Shown: positions 1 to 8,699, counted from the stretch's first letter. The stretch: 64,000 nucleotides of DNA from Azoarcus sp. L1K30 (GCF_018122735.1 NZ_JAGRRD010000001.1:2249262-2313261), one strand, 5' to 3'. Numbers and translations are program-made. The notes: generated from the letters alone by a model not told the origin.

Positions 1-1
1 C

Positions 2-256
2 GGGCTCGACCTGATGGATCGCAAGCTGCTGTCAGCCATGCTGGAGAAGTTCGGCGGTGGCCCGGTCGGGCTTGACAATATCGCCGCGGCCATCGGTGAA
101 TCGTCCGACACCATCGAGGACGTCATCGAGCCCTACCTGATCCAGCAGGGCTACCTGCAACGCACACCACGTGGGCGCATGGCAACGCACTCCATCTGGC
201 AGCACTTCGGCCTCAACGCTCCACGTGCGCCGGGCACGGACCTGTTCGGGCAATAG
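2..256 (+). CDS. ruvB: Holliday junction branch-migration ATPase RuvB, C-terminal part (5' end outside window)
   Basis: RuvB is the hexameric AAA+ motor that drives branch migration with RuvA. Only the last ~84 residues are present. The frame is open from base 2 and reads [10 protein letters not shown], the junction of the small AAA+ subdomain and the C-terminal winged helix. It continues through [16 protein letters not shown] and a typical RuvB tail (YLQRTPRGR) to the stop. The gene therefore starts upstream of the window. The partner ruvC lies 20.6 kb away on the same strand, so ruvB and ruvC are not in one operon here. Family assignment is secure. Confidence 0.95.
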   Translation, partial: GLDLMDRKLLSAMLEKFGGGPVGLDNIAAAIGESSDTIEDVIEPYLIQQGYLQRTPRGRMATHSIWQHFGLNAPRAPGTDLFGQ

Positions 257-272
257 GCGCACAGCCGTGGCA

Positions 273-476
273 ATGGGCTTCATCCTCTTTGTCGGCGTGA
301 TCCTGTGCCTGATTTATCTCGCCAACAGGAAGGGCAAGGGGCGGGACTCAAGTGCAGACACTGGCTCTTACGCCGGCGACAGTGGGTCATGGAGTGTCGG
401 TGCCGACTGCAGTTCGGACAGTGGCGGCGGAAGTTGTGGCGATGGTGGTGGCGGCGACGGTGGTGGCGGCGACTGA
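273..476 (+). CDS. Small single-span membrane protein with Gly/Asp/Cys-rich tail
   Basis: This is a predicted 67-residue protein of unknown function. An N-terminal hydrophobic helix (MGFILFVGVILCLIYLA) is followed by a basic stop-transfer segment (NRKGKGR), then a Ser/Gly/Asp-rich tail with two cysteines that ends in GGGGDGGGGD. It begins 17 nt after ruvB. Its stop codon overlaps the ATG of the next gene (TGATG), which argues for translational coupling with that gene. A GTG at 267 is an alternative start. The composition resembles the low-complexity tails of many small bacterial membrane proteins, and no named family is recognised. Confidence 0.6.
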   Translation: MGFILFVGVILCLIYLANRKGKGRDSSADTGSYAGDSGSWSVGADCSSDSGGGSCGDGGGGDGGGGD

Positions 477-856
477 TGCGAACCTTCCAGGTCCTGATGC
501 TCACCCTGTGCGTGGTCGGCGGACTCCACCTGCTGTTGCAGGCGCCCGGCTTCTTCATGCCCGATCGCTGGGACCCGGCCGTTGGCCGTCAGTTCGATGC
601 CATCGCATCGCGCCTGCTTGGCTGCGGTTTGCTCGCGATGGCGGCCATGGCGCTGATCTTCCTTCGCCACCACTTCTACGCTGACGTGCGCCGACTGCCA
701 TCGTCGAGCGTGCAGAAATGGTATTTCGCCCTCGTGGTTCTTGCCGTCGGCCTGATCACGCTGGCCTTCAACGTCGCCGAACAGGTTCCGAACCCGGATC
801 GTCCGGCACTTCCAGCGCCATCAAGCCGCCAGGCTGCAAACGGTCCAGATACCTAG
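476..856 (+). CDS. Hypothetical membrane protein, three predicted spans
   Basis: This is a predicted 126-residue protein. Hydrophobic segments lie at about residues 5-22 (VLMLTLCVVGGLHLLL), 46-65 (LLGCGLLAMAAMALIFL) and 85-103 (WYFALVVLAVGLITLAF), with a polar C-terminal tail. The ATG overlaps the stop of the preceding small Gly-rich gene, so the two are probably made together. The 3' end overlaps the convergent rlmI stop by 4 bp. No family is recognised. Longer readings that start upstream run through the Gly-rich gene in another frame and are not supported. Confidence 0.6.
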   Translation: MRTFQVLMLTLCVVGGLHLLLQAPGFFMPDRWDPAVGRQFDAIASRLLGCGLLAMAAMALIFLRHHFYADVRRLPSSSVQKWYFALVVLAVGLITLAFNVAEQVPNPDRPALPAPSSRQAANGPDT

Positions 857-2043
857 CCAACCTGGATGGCCAGGCCCTTGAGGTATTCACCCTCGGGCAC
901 TGCCAGCCCGACCGGGTGATCCGGCGCGGCGGCCAGACGATGCAGGATGCGCGCGTCGACGCCGGCATCGCCGGCAGCACTGGCGACGATCTTCTGGAAC
1001 ATCTCGAGTCCGATTCCGCCCGAACAGGAATAGGTCATCAGGATACCCCCCGGCGCCAGCAATCGGAATCCGAACAGGTTGATGTCCTTGTACGCGCGTG
1101 CGGCGCGTTCGGCGTGGGCGGCAGAGGGCGCGAACTTGGGCGGATCGAGGATGATCAGGTCGAACTTCCGCCCTTCGGCATTCAGACCGCGCAGGGCTTC
1201 GAACACATCGTCCTCGCACCAGTCCGCGCGTGAGGCGTCGAGCTGCGGATTGAGTGCGAGATTGCGCGCTGCCGTTGCCAACGCCGGGCCCGAGGAGTCG
1301 ATCGACAAGACGCTGCTCGCCCCACCAGCCAAAGCCTGAAGCGAAAAACCGCCCGTATAGCAGAAGCAGTTCAGTATGCGTCGGTCGCGCGCAAGCTCCC
1401 CGGTCAGCTTGCGATTGTCGCGCTGGTCGAGATAGAAGCCGGTCTTGTGCCCACCGACGACATCAACCTCCATGCGCACGCCGTTTTCGACGATCTGCAG
1501 ACCGTCGGCGGGCAGCTCGCCATATGCAAGACCGGCCCGCGGCTCCAGTCCTTCGAGCCGTCTCACTTCGGAATCGGAGCGCTCATAGACTGCCACGCAG
1601 CCGGTCGCCTGCACCAGACCGGCAACGATGGCATCACGCCACTTGTCGGCACCCGCACTGGTCAGCTGCACGACGACGACCGCACCATAGCGATCCGCAA
1701 TCACACCGGGCAATCCGTCGGATTCGCCATGAATCAGGCGCACCCCGTCCTGCGCACTCAGCATGGGATGGGTCGCACGTCGAGCCACCGATTCGGCGAC
1801 CTTGCGCTTGAAGAAGGCATGATCGACCGCCGCCTCGGCATCGAGCGACCATACGCGCGCGCGGATCTGCGATTCGGGCGACCACGCAGCACGCGCGATC
1901 ACCGTGCCATCGGCCGCCACGACATCGACGGTATCGCCCGGGCGGGCCCGCCCCTCAAGCCGTGCAACCGACCCGGCAAAAATCCACGGATGACGGCGGA
2001 GAACGGTGCGTTCGCGACCGGGCTGGAGGTGAAGTCTGGCCAT
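853..2043 (-). CDS. rlmI: 23S rRNA (cytosine-C5)-methyltransferase RlmI family
   Basis: The protein is SAM-dependent and predicted to form m5C1962 of 23S rRNA. The N-terminus is a PUA domain (about residues 1-75, with RRHPWIFAGSV). The Rossmann methyltransferase domain shows LNCFCYTGGFSLQALA (SAM-binding motif I), LDPPKFAPS (motif IV) and YSCSGGIGLEMFQ, which carries the catalytic Cys. The ATG at 2043 gives 396 residues, equal to the E. coli protein; an in-frame TTG two codons upstream is a less likely start. The gene is convergent with the small membrane genes, overlapping by 4 bp. Confidence 0.93.
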   Translation of the reverse strand: MARLHLQPGRERTVLRRHPWIFAGSVARLEGRARPGDTVDVVAADGTVIARAAWSPESQIRARVWSLDAEAAVDHAFFKRKVAESVARRATHPMLSAQDGVRLIHGESDGLPGVIADRYGAVVVVQLTSAGADKWRDAIVAGLVQATGCVAVYERSDSEVRRLEGLEPRAGLAYGELPADGLQIVENGVRMEVDVVGGHKTGFYLDQRDNRKLTGELARDRRILNCFCYTGGFSLQALAGGASSVLSIDSSGPALATAARNLALNPQLDASRADWCEDDVFEALRGLNAEGRKFDLIILDPPKFAPSAAHAERAARAYKDINLFGFRLLAPGGILMTYSCSGGIGLEMFQKIVASAAGDAGVDARILHRLAAAPDHPVGLAVPEGEYLKGLAIQVG

Positions 2044-2120
2044 GGGCAAAGATCCTGCAAAAGGGCGCCAAGTTTAGCCCCTGCGCCTGCAGCTGCGCCA
2101 CTGCCAGTACATTTCCACGT

Positions 2121-2612
2121 TCAATCCGGGAGAATCCTGCGCGCGCGCTCTGCCGTATCGAGCAGGTCCGCAAGCTCTCTCGAACTCAACAACTGTCCAA
2201 AGTGTTTCACTGCAACCGACGATACGTACAGATGGCCGTTGCTCCGCCTGGACACCCATCCCAATTCGACCAGTCGCACGATCTTGCGCCGCACGGTCTC
2301 GCGCGGCAGGCCGGTCGCGGCAGAAATCGAGTAGGCGTTACAGGGTTTCAGATCGCAATCATCGCCATCGGCATTGCTCCCGTTGCCGGAGCGCAGCGTA
2401 ATATTGTGCAGCGCGATCTCACCAAGGAGAATGGGCAGCAGAATGTCGCGATCGAATTCCTCGAACCAGCGTCGCAAGTGTTTGACTTCATGCCGGGCAA
2501 GAAGAATAGCCACATCCCGGAGGGCACGCGACCTTCGATTGGCGCGGGACGACGCGTCTTCGTCCGCCGTTTGGCCGGGCAAGGACCCCGGCTCTAAAAT
2601 CTCTGATGGCAT
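2121..2612 (-). CDS. Winged-helix DNA-binding regulator, unknown regulon
   Basis: This is a predicted 163-residue cytoplasmic protein. After a polar N-terminus, the helical segment at residues 28-70 (RRWFEEFDRDILLPILLGE) precedes a clear helix-turn-helix at about residues 92-118 (SISAATGLPRETVRRKIVRL). A wing (WVSRRSNGHLYVSS) and a C-terminal helix follow. The arrangement resembles MarR/GntR-like winged-helix proteins that recognise DNA after an all-helical dimerisation region. It lies downstream of xerC on the same strand, separated by 139 bp of AT-rich sequence that may hold its own promoter. No target can be named. Confidence 0.7.
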   Translation of the reverse strand: MPSEILEPGSLPGQTADEDASSRANRRSRALRDVAILLARHEVKHLRRWFEEFDRDILLPILLGEIALHNITLRSGNGSNADGDDCDLKPCNAYSISAATGLPRETVRRKIVRLVELGWVSRRSNGHLYVSSVAVKHFGQLLSSRELADLLDTAERARRILPD

Positions 2613-2751
2613 ATGCCCCCTGAATATTATGTTTTGATCAGGACGAAACGCGCTGACTGGAATTATTATGTAATTTGTTGCATATCAGCATAACCCAAGC
2701 CGAACAGCGCCAGAATTTCTCGCTACCCATTATGGGGAAGTTGCGTGAAAT

Positions 2752-3660
2752 TCATCGTTTCCTTGCCCTGGGGTGAGCAGCATCGTAGACCTTGGCGAGA
2801 TGCTGGAAATCCAGGTGGGTATAGATTTGCGTGGTACGTATGCTTGCGTGCCCGAGAAGCTCCTGCACGGCGCGCAGATCACCGCTCGACTGCAGCACGT
2901 GGCTGGCAAAGCTGTGGCGCAGCATGTGCGGATGGACGTGAACACCCAGCCCGACGGCATCCGCGCGCAAGGCCAGCCTGCTGCGAATTGCGCCCGGACT
3001 CATGCGGGTGCCGCTGCGCGTCACGAACAATAGCGGGCAATCTGTTGCGGCCAGACTGGCGCGAAGCGCCAGCCATGCATTTACGGCCTCAATGGCTTTC
3101 GATCCGACCGGTACCGTTCTCGACTTGCTGCGCTTGCCGATCACCGTCACCAGACCGCCGCCGAGCGCCAGTCCGTCGTCGAGCGTCAAACCGGACAGCT
3201 CAGACAAGCGCAGGCCGGAAGAGTAGAAAAGTTCGAACATGGCGACATCGCGACATTCGAGCAAACCGTCGGCGGGCGCATCGAGGAGCGCCTTGGCCTG
3301 GTCAGGGGATAGCACCCGCGGCAGTCTCGCGGGTGACTTCGGCGCCCGTATGCCCTCTGCCGGGTTGTGCTTCAAGCCCTGATGACGGATGAGCCAGCGG
3401 TACAGTCCGCGCCAAGCGGACAGGCAGCGCGCAATCGAGCGCCCGCCCAGGCCCTGCGCATGCAAGCGCCCGACGAAACGGCGTAATTCGGGCGCAGACA
3501 TAAGGCCCGGATCACGCCCCTCGGACAGTGCGTGCAAGCGGCGCAGGTCGCGGCGATAGTTTTCCAGCGTCAGCGCCGCCGCGCGACGCTGGGTCGCCAG
3601 CCATGCCAGATAGGCTTCGATCCAGACCGGATCGGAAACGGCGGCTGGCGGTCCCGACAT
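2752..3660 (-). CDS. xerC: Tyrosine recombinase XerC
   Basis: XerC resolves chromosome dimers at dif together with XerD. The SAM-like core-binding domain (about residues 8-95) precedes the catalytic domain. The R-H-R-H-Y set is visible: Arg in YSSGLRLSEL, His and Arg in HPHMLRHSFASH, His in LLGHASIRTT, and the nucleophilic Tyr in QIYTHLD. The length of 302 residues is normal. The gene starts 5 nt downstream of the DUF484 stop, so it is the third gene of the dapF-DUF484-xerC operon found in many proteobacteria. This is a housekeeping recombinase rather than a phage integrase. Confidence 0.95.
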   Translation of the reverse strand: MSGPPAAVSDPVWIEAYLAWLATQRRAAALTLENYRRDLRRLHALSEGRDPGLMSAPELRRFVGRLHAQGLGGRSIARCLSAWRGLYRWLIRHQGLKHNPAEGIRAPKSPARLPRVLSPDQAKALLDAPADGLLECRDVAMFELFYSSGLRLSELSGLTLDDGLALGGGLVTVIGKRSKSRTVPVGSKAIEAVNAWLALRASLAATDCPLLFVTRSGTRMSPGAIRSRLALRADAVGLGVHVHPHMLRHSFASHVLQSSGDLRAVQELLGHASIRTTQIYTHLDFQHLAKVYDAAHPRARKR

Positions 3661-3665
3661 GGAGA

Positions 3666-4319
3666 TCAGCCGATCTGGCCCAGCAGCGCGGCGGCGGCAA
3701 GCTCACCGATGCGGCCAAGATAGAGCGTTCCCATTTCAGGGTAGAAGCGCTCGGGCTCCTCGCTGCCAAGTGCCAGCAGGCCGACGACCCGGGTCTGGCG
3801 CACCAGCGGCATCAGCGCAACCGAACGGATGTGGGGGGCGGACTCACCGAACCAGCTCAACACCTCGATGTTGCTCGGCGCACCGCAATACGGATGACGC
3901 AAGTCGGCCGCAAACAGGCGAACCCCCTCCCCGACGGGGGAAAAATCCACTTCGCTGCGTGCCAGCACGCTGTTCCAGATACGCAGCGCCACGTGGGGAA
4001 TGGCGAAGTCCTGCTGCATGCTGGCAAACAGTTCATGGCGCACGCCCTCGTACCCATGCGCCTCGAGCAACAACAATGAGAGGCGATGCACTTTTTCGCT
4101 GATTTCGTCGTTCTCTTCGCCGAAACGGATCAGCTCCGCAAGCTTGATCTCGAGCTGCCGGATCTTGTCGCGCAGGGCATGGAGTTGACGTTCGGCGAGC
4201 GAAATCGCCTGCCCTTCGTGCTGCGGATGCGGTACCGTCAGCTCAGTAAACAGTTCGCTGTGATCTGACAGAAAATCAGGGTGTTCGCGCAGGTAACGTG
4301 CGACATCATCGGCATTCAT
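3666..4319 (-). CDS. DUF484 family protein
   Basis: This 217-residue protein belongs to the DUF484 (YigA-like) family, whose function is not established. The N-terminus MNADDVARYLREHPDFL is the typical family start and supports ATG 4319 over an in-frame ATG at 4388 that would overlap dapF. A coiled-coil helix (SLAERQLHALRDKIRQLEIK) precedes a GAF-like C-terminal domain. The gene sits between dapF (49 bp upstream) and xerC (5 bp downstream) in the conserved order, consistent with co-transcription. Confidence 0.9.
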   Translation of the reverse strand: MNADDVARYLREHPDFLSDHSELFTELTVPHPQHEGQAISLAERQLHALRDKIRQLEIKLAELIRFGEENDEISEKVHRLSLLLLEAHGYEGVRHELFASMQQDFAIPHVALRIWNSVLARSEVDFSPVGEGVRLFAADLRHPYCGAPSNIEVLSWFGESAPHIRSVALMPLVRQTRVVGLLALGSEEPERFYPEMGTLYLGRIGELAAAALLGQIG

Positions 4320-4368
4320 CGGCAACGACTCCACTCGGGCGTGACGCCCTTTCAAATGGCTGACAGCA

Positions 4369-5202
4369 TCAGGCGAGATCCATCTCACCCTCGAAAACGG
4401 TAACGGCAGGCCCCGTCATCAATACCGGCGCGCCCCGCCCATCCCAGGCGATCTCCAGCGCGCCACCGCGCGTCTCCACGCGTACCGGCGACACCGCCAG
4501 CTGGCGCAGGATCACGGCAACCACGGCGGCACAGGCACCCGTGCCGCATGCGAGGGTTTCGCCCGCACCGCGCTCATACACCCGCAGCCGGATGTTGTGT
4601 TCGTCGACCACCTGCACATAGCCTGCATTGACCCGGGCAGGAAAGCGCGCATGGCGTTCGATCAACGCGCCCTGCGTGTCGACCGGCGCGGAGTCGACAT
4701 CGTCCACGACCTGAACGGCATGCGGATTGCCCATCGACACGGCCGTAATGGCGACCGTGTCCCCGCCGACATCGAGCGCCTGCACGACTGCATCGGACGC
4801 GGAGACGAAGGGCACATCGGCAGACGCCAGCACCGGCACGCCCATATCGACCGTCACCAGTCCGTCCTCGCGCAGGCGCGGCGCAATGATGCCCGAACGG
4901 GTCTCGACGCGAATGTCGGTCTTGTCCGTCAGACGCTTGTCATGCACATAGCGCACGAAGCAGCGCGCGCCATTGCCACATTGCTCGACCTCGCCACCAT
5001 CGGCGTTGAAGATCCGGTAGCGGAAATCGACGTCCGGCGCGCTGGGCGGCTCCACCACCAGCAACTGGTCGCAGCCCACCCCAAAATGCCTGTCGGCGAT
5101 GGCCCGCACACGTGCCGGCGTGAGATCGACCGCCTCACGGGTCGCATCGATGACAACAAAATCGTTGCCGAGCCCTTGCATCTTGGTAAAGCGCAGCTTC
5201 AT
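4369..5202 (-). CDS. dapF: Diaminopimelate epimerase
   Basis: DapF interconverts LL- and meso-diaminopimelate for lysine and peptidoglycan synthesis. Two internally homologous halves carry the catalytic cysteines in QCGNGARCF and [12 protein letters not shown]. The start [19 protein letters not shown] is the family consensus, so ATG 5202 (277 residues) is preferred over an upstream in-frame start at 5304. It is the first gene of the dapF-DUF484-xerC operon. A small membrane gene runs divergently 82 bp away. Confidence 0.96.
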   Translation of the reverse strand: MKLRFTKMQGLGNDFVVIDATREAVDLTPARVRAIADRHFGVGCDQLLVVEPPSAPDVDFRYRIFNADGGEVEQCGNGARCFVRYVHDKRLTDKTDIRVETRSGIIAPRLREDGLVTVDMGVPVLASADVPFVSASDAVVQALDVGGDTVAITAVSMGNPHAVQVVDDVDSAPVDTQGALIERHARFPARVNAGYVQVVDEHNIRLRVYERGAGETLACGTGACAAVVAVILRQLAVSPVRVETRGGALEIAWDGRGAPVLMTGPAVTVFEGEMDLA

Positions 5203-5284
5203 GGGAATCCGTAGAAAGGCACAAAATGTGTGAGGATTCTCCCCCAGCGTCGGGAGATCGTCCAGCACGGCACAACATGCGAAA

Positions 5285-5548
5285 ATGACGTACATGACAA
5301 GCAAGCCATCTCATCGACGCCGCGTCCTGCCAATATCCGCCTGGCTATTGGGCGTGCCCGGCCTTGCCTGCCTGATCGCAGGCCTGACCCTGCTGCTCGG
5401 CGACTTCAGCGAACTTCATCCTCTGCTGGCTGAAAGCGGCACCGCGATCGCGCTCATCGTGTCCGCGATCGCCTTGCTGGGCAGCGCCGCGTTTCCGGTC
5501 GCATTGCGTCGGCTGGCAAACGCCGACACCCCGGCGCCCGATCAGTAG
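5285..5548 (+). CDS. Hypothetical two-span inner-membrane protein
   Basis: This is a predicted 87-residue protein with two hydrophobic helices ([19 protein letters not shown] and [20 protein letters not shown]) and short charged ends. An ATG three codons downstream (5294) is an alternative start, and neither has a strong ribosome site. Its 3' end overlaps the stop of the convergent acyltransferase by 7 bp. The protein has no recognisable family. The call rests on the clear membrane topology and the position between two well-supported genes. Confidence 0.5.
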   Translation: MTYMTSKPSHRRRVLPISAWLLGVPGLACLIAGLTLLLGDFSELHPLLAESGTAIALIVSAIALLGSAAFPVALRRLANADTPAPDQ

Positions 5549-6420
5549 AACTTCACCTCACCCGGCGGCCGCGTCTTGAAGCGCCGGTGCACCCAGTAGT
5601 ACTGCTCCGGCATGGTACGCACCACGCCCTCGAGCCACGCGTTCATGCGCCGGGTATCGGCTTCGACGTCAGCGCTCGGAAAGTCGGACCAGCGCTCGCC
5701 GATCTCGACCACGTAGCCCGCGCCGCCCGGCAACATCCGGGTGACACAGGGCAACACGGCGGCACCGGCGACACGCGCCAGCCGCGACAATCCGGTGATG
5801 GTCGCCGCCGGCACACCGAAAAAGGGAACGAAGATGGCATCGCGCCGACCGTAATCGAGATCTGGCAGGTAATAGAACGGACGTCCCGCCTTCATCGCCT
5901 TCACCGAACTGCGCACGCCGTCCTGGCGCGCCAGCAACAATTGGTCGCCGAACCGGCTGCGGCCATGATAGAGCCAGCGATCGAGTACCGGATTGTTCTT
6001 CTGCCTCGAGTACACGCTGACAACGTCGAAGTTCATCGTCAGCCGCGTGCCGCCCATGTCGAGCCCGACAAAGTGCGGCGCCAGCAGTATGACCGGCGTT
6101 CCCGCGGCCTGCAGGTCACGCAGGCGCTCGGCGCCCTCGACACGCACCATGCGCGCCAGGCGTTCGCGACTGCCCCACCACACCACACCGCGCTCGAGCA
6201 GGCTACGCCCCACGACGCGGAAGTGGCGGCGCGCAAGCCGCCCGCGCGCCGCCGCGTCGAGCTCGGGAAAGCACAGGGCCAGATTGGTATTCACCACACG
6301 TCGGCGCGAGTTGCCGAAAACGTAGAGCACCAGTCCGAGCACTTCACCCAGGCGCGACAATACGGCCAGCGGCAACCAGTGCAGGACCCAGAACACGACC
6401 ACACCGATCCGACTCATCAT
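5542..6420 (-). CDS. Lysophospholipid/lipid A lauroyl-type acyltransferase (LpxL/HtrB family), copy 2
   Basis: This predicted inner-membrane acyltransferase adds a secondary acyl chain to Kdo-lipid A or a related lipid. An N-terminal membrane anchor (VVVFWVLHWLPLAVLSRLG) precedes the catalytic HX4D motif in APHFVGLDMG. Downstream blocks SVYSRQKNNPVLDRW and PEQYYWVHRRFKTRP match LpxL/LpxM proteins. ATG 6420 overlaps the stop of the preceding acyltransferase (ATGA), giving 292 residues and translational coupling. Which copy acts as LpxL or LpxM cannot be decided here; the WVHRRFKTRP end favours LpxL. Confidence 0.88.
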   Translation of the reverse strand: MMSRIGVVVFWVLHWLPLAVLSRLGEVLGLVLYVFGNSRRRVVNTNLALCFPELDAAARGRLARRHFRVVGRSLLERGVVWWGSRERLARMVRVEGAERLRDLQAAGTPVILLAPHFVGLDMGGTRLTMNFDVVSVYSRQKNNPVLDRWLYHGRSRFGDQLLLARQDGVRSSVKAMKAGRPFYYLPDLDYGRRDAIFVPFFGVPAATITGLSRLARVAGAAVLPCVTRMLPGGAGYVVEIGERWSDFPSADVEADTRRMNAWLEGVVRTMPEQYYWVHRRFKTRPPGEVKFY

Positions 6421-7283
6421 GGTGTCTGTGTCTCCACAGTCGCGCGTGCCGCGCGCGGTTTCTTGTAGCGGTTGTACCCCCACATGTACTGCCCCGGGCA
6501 CTGCAGGATGACACGCTCGATTTCTCGATTCATGGTGGCGACGCGTGCCTGAAGATCCCCTTCCAGCGCCTCGACCGGCGCAGACAGGCGAAACACGAAA
6601 CCCTTTCCATGCGGCAGGCGCTCCGCCCAGCAGTAGATCACATGCACCCCCTTGACCTCGGCCAGGCGCGCCGCCAGCGTCATCGTCCACGCCGGACGGC
6701 CGAAGAAATCCGCCCATACGCCTTCACCCGCGCCGGGCACCTGGTCCGGAAGCATGCCGATCGCTTCACGGTTGCGCAGCGTCTTGACCAGGCGGCGCAC
6801 GCCGGACATGTCCGCCGGTGCCGTGCGCATCATGCCGCGCACGCGCCCGGCCTGCATCAGGGGCTCGAGCGCGGCGTAGCGCGGCGGGCGGTACAGCACC
6901 GTCACCGGTGCGATCGATGCGGCATACTGCGCGGTAATCTCGAAACACCCCAGATGCGGCGTCATGAACAGGATGCCCGCTTCTTCCCGGTGTGCCGCCT
7001 CGACCAGCTCCCAGCCCTCGACGCGTACGACCTTGGAGACAACCTCGTCGGCCGGGCGTAGCCACATCCAGGGCAACTCGAACGCCTGCTTGCCGGCCTC
7101 GGCGATGGCGCTCCGCAGCACTAGCGGATCGTCGCGACCGATTGCCTGTGCAAGATTGCGCCGCAATCGCCGCCGGTAGGTCGGTGACGAGGCGTAGGTC
7201 ACCCATCCCGCGAGGCCGCCGACAAAGTGGAGGACGAACAGCGGAAGGCGGGCAAGAATACGAAATAGGATATTGACCATCAC
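6417..7283 (-). CDS. Lysophospholipid/lipid A acyltransferase (LpxL/HtrB family), copy 1
   Basis: This 288-residue protein is the first of two tandem lipid A acyltransferase-family proteins. An N-terminal hydrophobic anchor (LARLPLFVLHFVGGLAGWV) precedes the catalytic HX4E motif in TPHLGCFEITAQ. A substrate-site region (LPDQVPGAGEGVWADFFG) and a C-terminal MWGYNRYKKPR follow. The last block resembles the NRRYK ends of lauroyl/myristoyl transferases. It overlaps the second copy by 4 nt. The tandem arrangement, divergent from metK, is common in betaproteobacteria. Acyl-chain specificity is not predictable. Confidence 0.87.
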   Translation of the reverse strand: MMVNILFRILARLPLFVLHFVGGLAGWVTYASSPTYRRRLRRNLAQAIGRDDPLVLRSAIAEAGKQAFELPWMWLRPADEVVSKVVRVEGWELVEAAHREEAGILFMTPHLGCFEITAQYAASIAPVTVLYRPPRYAALEPLMQAGRVRGMMRTAPADMSGVRRLVKTLRNREAIGMLPDQVPGAGEGVWADFFGRPAWTMTLAARLAEVKGVHVIYCWAERLPHGKGFVFRLSAPVEALEGDLQARVATMNREIERVILQCPGQYMWGYNRYKKPRAARATVETQTP

Positions 7284-7315
7284 GTTGGGGCGGCAGGTTT
7301 TGGCCCGAAGACAGA

Positions 7316-7343
7316 TTGACCTGAGAGAAACACAGCCTATAAT
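7316..7343 (+). promoter_or_regulatory. Strong sigma-70 promoter for the metK leader
   Basis: TTGACC (7316-7321) and a perfect TATAAT (7338-7343) are separated by 16 bp, among the closest matches to consensus in the window. Transcription should start near 7350, which leaves an untranslated leader of about 157 nt before metK. Confidence 0.85.
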
Positions 7344-7349
7344 TGTGCC

Positions 7350-7490
7350 TCAGCCGCCGAGTTAACTCGACAACTTGCAGGGCGGCTGTCGCTGCAAACA
7401 CGCAGTGACCCACAAATACTGCTAAAGCGTCGGCTGCTCGACGAGATCCCCGGAGCTGGCCGCCACGCCAGATTACGGGGATTTTTGTTT
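7350..7490 (+). ncRNA. Structured metK leader RNA ending in an intrinsic terminator (candidate cis-regulatory element)
   Basis: From the predicted start near 7350 the RNA can form three elements. The first is a hairpin of CAGCCGCC (7351-7358) with GGCGGCTG (7381-7388). The second is a 7-bp hairpin GTCGCTG/CAGTGAC (7388-7394 with 7403-7409). The last is a strong terminator at 7446-7490. GGCGGC (7381-7386) could instead pair with GCCGCC (7459-7464) in the terminator loop, so the first helix and a terminator-disrupting helix would be mutually exclusive. This suggests attenuation of metK, perhaps by a SAM-related signal, but it does not match the SAM-I, SAM-II or SAH aptamers I know. A free-standing small RNA is the alternative. 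Confidence 0.55.
7446..7490 (+). terminator. Intrinsic terminator in the metK leader
   Basis: ATCCCCG (7446-7452) pairs with CGGGGAT (7476-7482). Inside it CTGGC (7456-7460) pairs with GCCAG (7467-7471) around the loop CGCCAC. The 3' arm runs straight into TTTTTGTTT. It lies only 17 nt before the metK ATG, so it must be bypassed for expression from the upstream promoter. Confidence 0.8.
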
Positions 7491-7506
7491 CGGGAGTACA
7501 CGCATC

Positions 7507-8673
7507 ATGGCTACAGAGTTCCTCTTCACTTCGGAATCGGTTTCCGAGGGTCATCCGGACAAGGTCGCGGACCAGATCTCCGACGGTGTGCTCGATGCCA
7601 TCCTCGCCGACGACCCCCACGCCCGCGTGGCGTGCGAAACCCTGGTCTCGACCGGCCTGGTGGTCATCTCCGGCGAGATCACGACCCACGCCCATCCCAA
7701 CTATCGCGAAATCGCGCAGGACGTGGTGCGCCGCATCGGCTACGACAGCTCCGACATCGGCTTCGACTACAAGTCGTGCGCGATCCTCACCGCCATCAAT
7801 CGTCAATCGTCCGATATTGCACAAGGCGTCAATGAAGGGGAAGGCCTCGACCTCGACCAGGGCGCTGGCGACCAGGGATTGATGTTCGGTTACGCCTGCA
7901 ATGAAACCCCAAGCCTGATGCCGCTGCCGATCTACTATGCCCACCGGATCATGCAGCGCCAGGCCGAAGTCCGCAAGGATGGCCGCCTGCCCTGGCTGCG
8001 CCCTGACGCCAAGAGCCAGCTCACGGTGAAATACGTCGACGGCAAGCCGGTCGCCATCGACACCGTTGTGGTGTCGACCCAGCACAGCCCCGAGGTGTCG
8101 CATGCGCAGATCTCGGAAGCCATCATCGAAGAGGTGATCAAGCCTGTCCTGCCCAAGGAACTGATGCAGGGCGAAGTGCGCTACCTGATCAACCCCACCG
8201 GTCGTTTCGTCATCGGCGGCCCGCACGGCGACTGCGGCCTGACCGGACGCAAGATCATCGTGGACACCTACGGCGGCGCGGCCCACCACGGCGGTGGCGC
8301 GTTCTCGGGCAAGGATCCGTCCAAGGTCGATCGTTCGGCAGCGTATGCCGGCCGTTATGTGGCCAAGAACGTGGTTGCAGCCGGTCTCGCCGACAAATGC
8401 GAGGTGCAGGTGGCTTACGCGATCGGTGTGGCAAAGCCGGTGTCGCTCATGGTCAACACCTTCGGTACTGGCCGGATCAGCGATGAGAAGATCGTAGACC
8501 TGATCCGTGCCCATTTCGACCTGCGCCCGAAAGCCATCATTCAGACCCTCGACCTGCTGCGTCCGATCTACGCCAAGACCGCTGCCTATGGGCATTTTGG
8601 CCGTGACGAGCCGGAGTTCACCTGGGAGCAGACCGACAAGGCAGCCGCCCTGCGCGCCGACGCCGGCCTTTGA
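7507..8673 (+). CDS. metK: S-adenosylmethionine synthase
   Basis: MetK makes SAM from methionine and ATP, with release of phosphate and pyrophosphate. The 388-residue protein has all family signatures: the N-terminal ATP site [19 protein letters not shown], signature 1 [12 protein letters not shown], and signature 2 [19 protein letters not shown]. Methionine, Mg and K ligands lie in conserved context. The start follows a GGGAG ribosome site. Together with ahcY and metF a few kb downstream it forms the activated methyl cycle. Expression probably depends on read-through of the leader terminator just upstream. Confidence 0.98.
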   Translation: MATEFLFTSESVSEGHPDKVADQISDGVLDAILADDPHARVACETLVSTGLVVISGEITTHAHPNYREIAQDVVRRIGYDSSDIGFDYKSCAILTAINRQSSDIAQGVNEGEGLDLDQGAGDQGLMFGYACNETPSLMPLPIYYAHRIMQRQAEVRKDGRLPWLRPDAKSQLTVKYVDGKPVAIDTVVVSTQHSPEVSHAQISEAIIEEVIKPVLPKELMQGEVRYLINPTGRFVIGGPHGDCGLTGRKIIVDTYGGAAHHGGGAFSGKDPSKVDRSAAYAGRYVAKNVVAAGLADKCEVQVAYAIGVAKPVSLMVNTFGTGRISDEKIVDLIRAHFDLRPKAIIQTLDLLRPIYAKTAAYGHFGRDEPEFTWEQTDKAAALRADAGL

Positions 8674-8680
8674 GCCCGAG

Positions 8681-8699
8681 CGGTGCCGGCAAGGCACCG
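8681..8699 (+). terminator. Hairpin after metK (possible terminator)
   Basis: CGGTGCC (8681-8687) and GGCACCG (8693-8699) form a 7-bp hairpin with a GGCAA loop 7 nt after the metK stop. It has no U-tract, so it may only stabilise the message end. Confidence 0.35.

Noticed and set aside
2752-3660. XerC gene as a phage or island integrase
   Set aside because: Sequence and the dapF-DUF484-xerC context are those of the housekeeping recombinase.
7350-7490. metK leader as 6S RNA or a SAM-II riboswitch
   Set aside because: The 5' end pairs internally rather than with the 3' end, unlike 6S RNA. A GCTAAAG block recalls SAM-II, but the nearby stem has only an 8-nt loop and the pseudoknot partner is missing.
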